Assembly: GCA_022606135.1 (NCBI GenBank)
Contig: JABYQN010000001.1
Span: 1,054,001 to 1,118,000, forward strand
Direction: 5' to 3'
Source: Fomes fomentarius
Taxonomy: Eukaryota; Basidiomycota; Agaricomycetes; Polyporales; Polyporaceae
DNA: 64,000 nt
In this document: piece by piece, positions 61,713 through 64,000 of the stretch
Layout: each line of letters opens with the position of its first letter
Numbering within the stretch: the stretch's first letter is position 1
Translations under genes and position numbers: made by a program
The notes under the pieces: generated by a model
The model's input: the letters and a program-made list of their open reading frames with translations, nothing else
Database searches by the model: none
What the model was told of the DNA's origin: nothing

Positions 61713-62624
61713 GGGCACCACATTGTATACTGCTTCCTCGACTCGTTACATCGGCTCTGCTCTGTTTCTCTAGTCTAATGCTCTCTCCTGCTATGTCGCA
61801 TAGTTCCTCGCTGGTTATCCGGTGTCATCTCTGATCCATCTATTTGCTTTCTAATCCCACCTACGCATGTCCCATACATTCGTACGCATATCAGTATCTT
61901 CACCATGTGTTCTATCATCCGTAGTACCAGCCGTAGACGACTCGCAGACAGGCGTTGTGAGTTTAGCGCCAAGTTGTAATCTATCATGTCCACACGAGAA
62001 AGTCGATGCTCTTTCCAGACCCGTTGAAGGTTGACGGTCTCACTCCAGCTGATTGTCAGTGATATCACAAGCTAGGCAAGTCGGAATAGTCTCGGGAAAA
62101 GAGAAACCCTGTGTATGTGGTTAGTCCTTCAATGAGTGGTTTCGTTGCGCGAGACATCGTCCGTAGTTAGCGCCCGATCAATTGAATGCCCTTAACCATA
62201 GTTTACGATCCCATGCTAGGTTGCGCAACTGACGACTCGAGTCTGCTCTGGTCCTGCTGTGTTGAGACTTAAAATCGTCTTCACTTCCACAGTCACATAT
62301 TGCTCACACGTGTGTACGTGCGATGAGAACCGGGGAGAAATGTCTATCAGCGGAAACGCGGGGACGGATACAAGTGCAAGGTTCAGACAATACATTCCGA
62401 TCCGAGGACAAAGCGGTGCAAAAGACGACTAGGAGTGAAGTACGACGAGCCGGGGAGAGCGACATAAGTATGCGGTGCTGGCTCCAACAATAAAATGCTT
62501 TACAGTATGATGTACACACAGATCGCAACGAAACCTCTATCACACAACTTAATTGGTGTGGGTGGCTCGTCGGCCTCCTGCTCGAGGGGGCTCTGATAAA
62601 CTAAACCGAAACCAAATAGTACAC
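61713..62624. other. intergenic between convergent genes
   Basis: The 912 bp hold the 3' ends of the cyclin (+) and the F-box/WD40 gene (-). AT-richer than the coding DNA, with only short open frames. Nothing recognisable. Confidence 0.5.
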
Positions 62625-64000
62625 CTACGGGCTGAAGCTCCACACACGCACGTCCCCATCATCGCTGCCAGACACGATTCTGTCCTCCCCGAGCGCAAGG
62701 CACGTCACCGCGCCCCGGTGTCCGACGAGCGTCGCGGTGCAGTTGCCCTCCTCGCGCGACCAGACTTTGATCGTGCGGTCGTGGCTGCCGCTCACGAGCC
62801 GGAGCTTATCGCTCGCGACGGCCCACACGCCCTCGATGTGCCCGAAGAGCGTGCGCTGGACCTTGCCGGTGTCGATGTCCCAGACCTTGATCGTGTTGTC
62901 GAGGCTGCCCGAGATGAGCACCGGCTTCTGCCGCTTGGCGCCGCTCCCGGACACGCTCGTGCTCGTGTTTTGGCGGGTAAGCGAGGGCAGGGACTTGGAG
63001 CCTGCTGAGGATGAGGACGATGGTGACGATGATGAGGAAGAGGAAGGGCGGGCGGCTGGACGGAGGGCGAGACGGAGTGTAGAAGATGAAGAAGAGGAAT
63101 GCTGAGAGTCGTCAGGCTCGACGGAAGCTTCGCGGTCGGAGCCGTCCGATCCTTGTGTGGAGGAATCGCACCCTTCGTCCACCATGAGCAGCTTCAGGCT
63201 CTGCACTTGCCCGACGTGTCCTTTGAACTGCCTGACACATGTGCGCTGGCAGAGGTCCCATAGACGGATGGAGCCGTCGTCCGACGCGGAGAAGAGCATC
63301 TTGCCCGGGTCAATCTGCGGTGCGTTCGCGGATGCGTGCGTGGGCGGCATACTCTCGATCGTGTTCAGGCCCGTCTCGCAGGTGGACGATGCGCCGGTAG
63401 AGTCCCAGAGCTGCACAGCGTTGACCCAGTCGCAGTGCCCGCGGAGCGTGAAGCACTCGCCTGTGCGGAAGTTCCACACCTTGACGGTCGTGTCGACGGA
63501 GCCGCTCGCCAGGACATTGTCGTCAAAGCGTAGGCACACGACCCCTTCTGTATGTCCTTCGAGCACCCTGACACACTGCCCGGTGCGCCAGTTCCAGACC
63601 CGCATGGTATGGTCCATGCTGCCGGTGATGAGTTTAAATTCGTCGAACTGCAAGGCGCGGATCGCACGGGTGTGCCCCGCGAGACAGTGAACCTCGGTGC
63701 CTGTCTCCAGATTCCAGACGCGCGCTGTGCGGTCATAAGAGCCGGTGATAAGGACGGGGAAGGAGGGATGGGTGAGGGTTTCGGAGAATTGCAGGCACAT
63801 CACACCGTCAGTGTGTCCTTGGAGGGTGCGCACTGTACACCGCCCTCGCCGCCAGTTGCGTTCCACCGTCAGTCGTTCGCAGTAGACGTCCTTCCATGGC
63901 CGAGTGTGGACCTTTGCAGGCGGGCTTTCTGACGGTGGAGGAGCGAGCAGGGGGTTCTCTGGGGGAGAGGGGGAATGTGTGGGGGATGATGAGGAGTCTG
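62625..64000 (-). CDS. F-box/WD40 protein, Met30-like, 5' part cut by window edge
   Basis: The frame is open from the right edge to TAG/TGA-type stop 62627-62625. The N-terminal part in view is Ser/Pro-rich and leads to PWKDVYCERLTVERNWRRGR, the linker that joins F-box and propeller in Met30-like proteins. WD40 blades follow: GHTDGVMCLQF, ITGSYDRTARVWNLETG, GHTRAIRALQFD, TGSMDHTMRVWNW, GHTEGVVCLRFD, SGSVDTTVKVWNF, GHCDWVNAVQLW, DDGSIRLWDL, GHVGQVQSLKLL, GSLDNTIKVWDID, GHIEGVWAVAS and GSHDRTIKVWS. The last blade is DDGDVRVWSFSP. A Ser-rich acidic insert of about 90 residues sits between two blades. Met30-type proteins are substrate adaptors of SCF ligases in sulphur-amino-acid control. The F-box itself is outside the window. 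Confidence 0.85.
   Translation of the reverse strand, partial: DSSSSPTHSPSPPENPLLAPPPSESPPAKVHTRPWKDVYCERLTVERNWRRGRCTVRTLQGHTDGVMCLQFSETLTHPSFPVLITGSYDRTARVWNLETGTEVHCLAGHTRAIRALQFDEFKLITGSMDHTMRVWNWRTGQCVRVLEGHTEGVVCLRFDDNVLASGSVDTTVKVWNFRTGECFTLRGHCDWVNAVQLWDSTGASSTCETGLNTIESMPPTHASANAPQIDPGKMLFSASDDGSIRLWDLCQRTCVRQFKGHVGQVQSLKLLMVDEGCDSSTQGSDGSDREASVEPDDSQHSSSSSSTLRLALRPAARPSSSSSSSPSSSSSAGSKSLPSLTRQNTSTSVSGSGAKRQKPVLISGSLDNTIKVWDIDTGKVQRTLFGHIEGVWAVASDKLRLVSGSHDRTIKVWSREEGNCTATLVGHRGAVTCLALGEDRIVSGSDDGDVRVWSFSP

Overview
The window is nuclear DNA of a filamentous basidiomycete, most likely an Agaricomycete. The evidence is dense intron-rich genes on both strands with mostly 50-80 nt GT-AG introns, fungal house-keeping orthologues (Rsp5, PEX6, separase, Bni1-type formin, Met30-type F-box/WD40, Pcl-type cyclin), a Crinkler/RHS-type NTPase relic of the kind that multiplies in these genomes, and a nuclear tRNA-Leu. 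No plasmid, phage, CRISPR or organelle signature was seen. I did not try to name a species.

Layout. 1-7.1 kb: truncated mRNA cap guanine-N7 methyltransferase (-), a FAR-17a/AIG1-like membrane protein (-), and an intronless F-box/LRR-like protein (+). 7.1-8.1 kb: intergenic DNA holding a 135-bp relic of a Crinkler/RHS gene 3' end. 8.1-15.3 kb: separase (-). 17.2-20.4 kb: Rsp5/NEDD4-type HECT ubiquitin ligase (+). 21.2-25.3 kb: M1 aminopeptidase (+), with an in-frame upstream start that would add a mitochondrial-type presequence. 25.3-28.6 kb: no supportable gene. 28.6-33.7 kb: diaphanous-type formin (-), divergent from a membrane-anchored PhoD-like phosphatase (+, to 36.7 kb).

37.5-40.7 kb is an accessory-looking island. 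It holds a 172-residue orphan (-), a short tandem repeat in the divergent promoter, a multi-exon orphan with two 10-residue KKRK repeats (+), and a decayed fragment resembling the first orphan. 40.8-56.1 kb is compact core genome: PEX6 (-), GAR1 (+), a Mis14/Nsl1-like kinetochore subunit (-), a UPF0538 protein (-), a cytosolic GH3 beta-glucosidase with PA14 insert (+), an RBM5/10-like splicing factor (-), complex I subunit NDUFB4/B15 (+) and COQ7 (-). 56.2-58.7 kb: a disrupted Crinkler/RHS-type NTPase gene followed tail-to-tail by another fragment of the same family. 58.9-60.1 kb: a small protein with repeated PTRRVR-x-x-PGG motifs. Then a tRNA-Leu(UAA), a Pcl-type cyclin and a partial Met30-like F-box/WD40 protein running off the right edge.

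The genes are not one pathway. Several act in mitosis or morphogenesis (separase, Mis14/Nsl1, cyclin, formin) or in ubiquitin-dependent control (Rsp5, F-box protein, Met30-like protein), but nothing shows they are co-regulated. The most unusual material is the Crinkler/RHS family debris at both ends of the window and the 37.5-40.7 kb orphan island.
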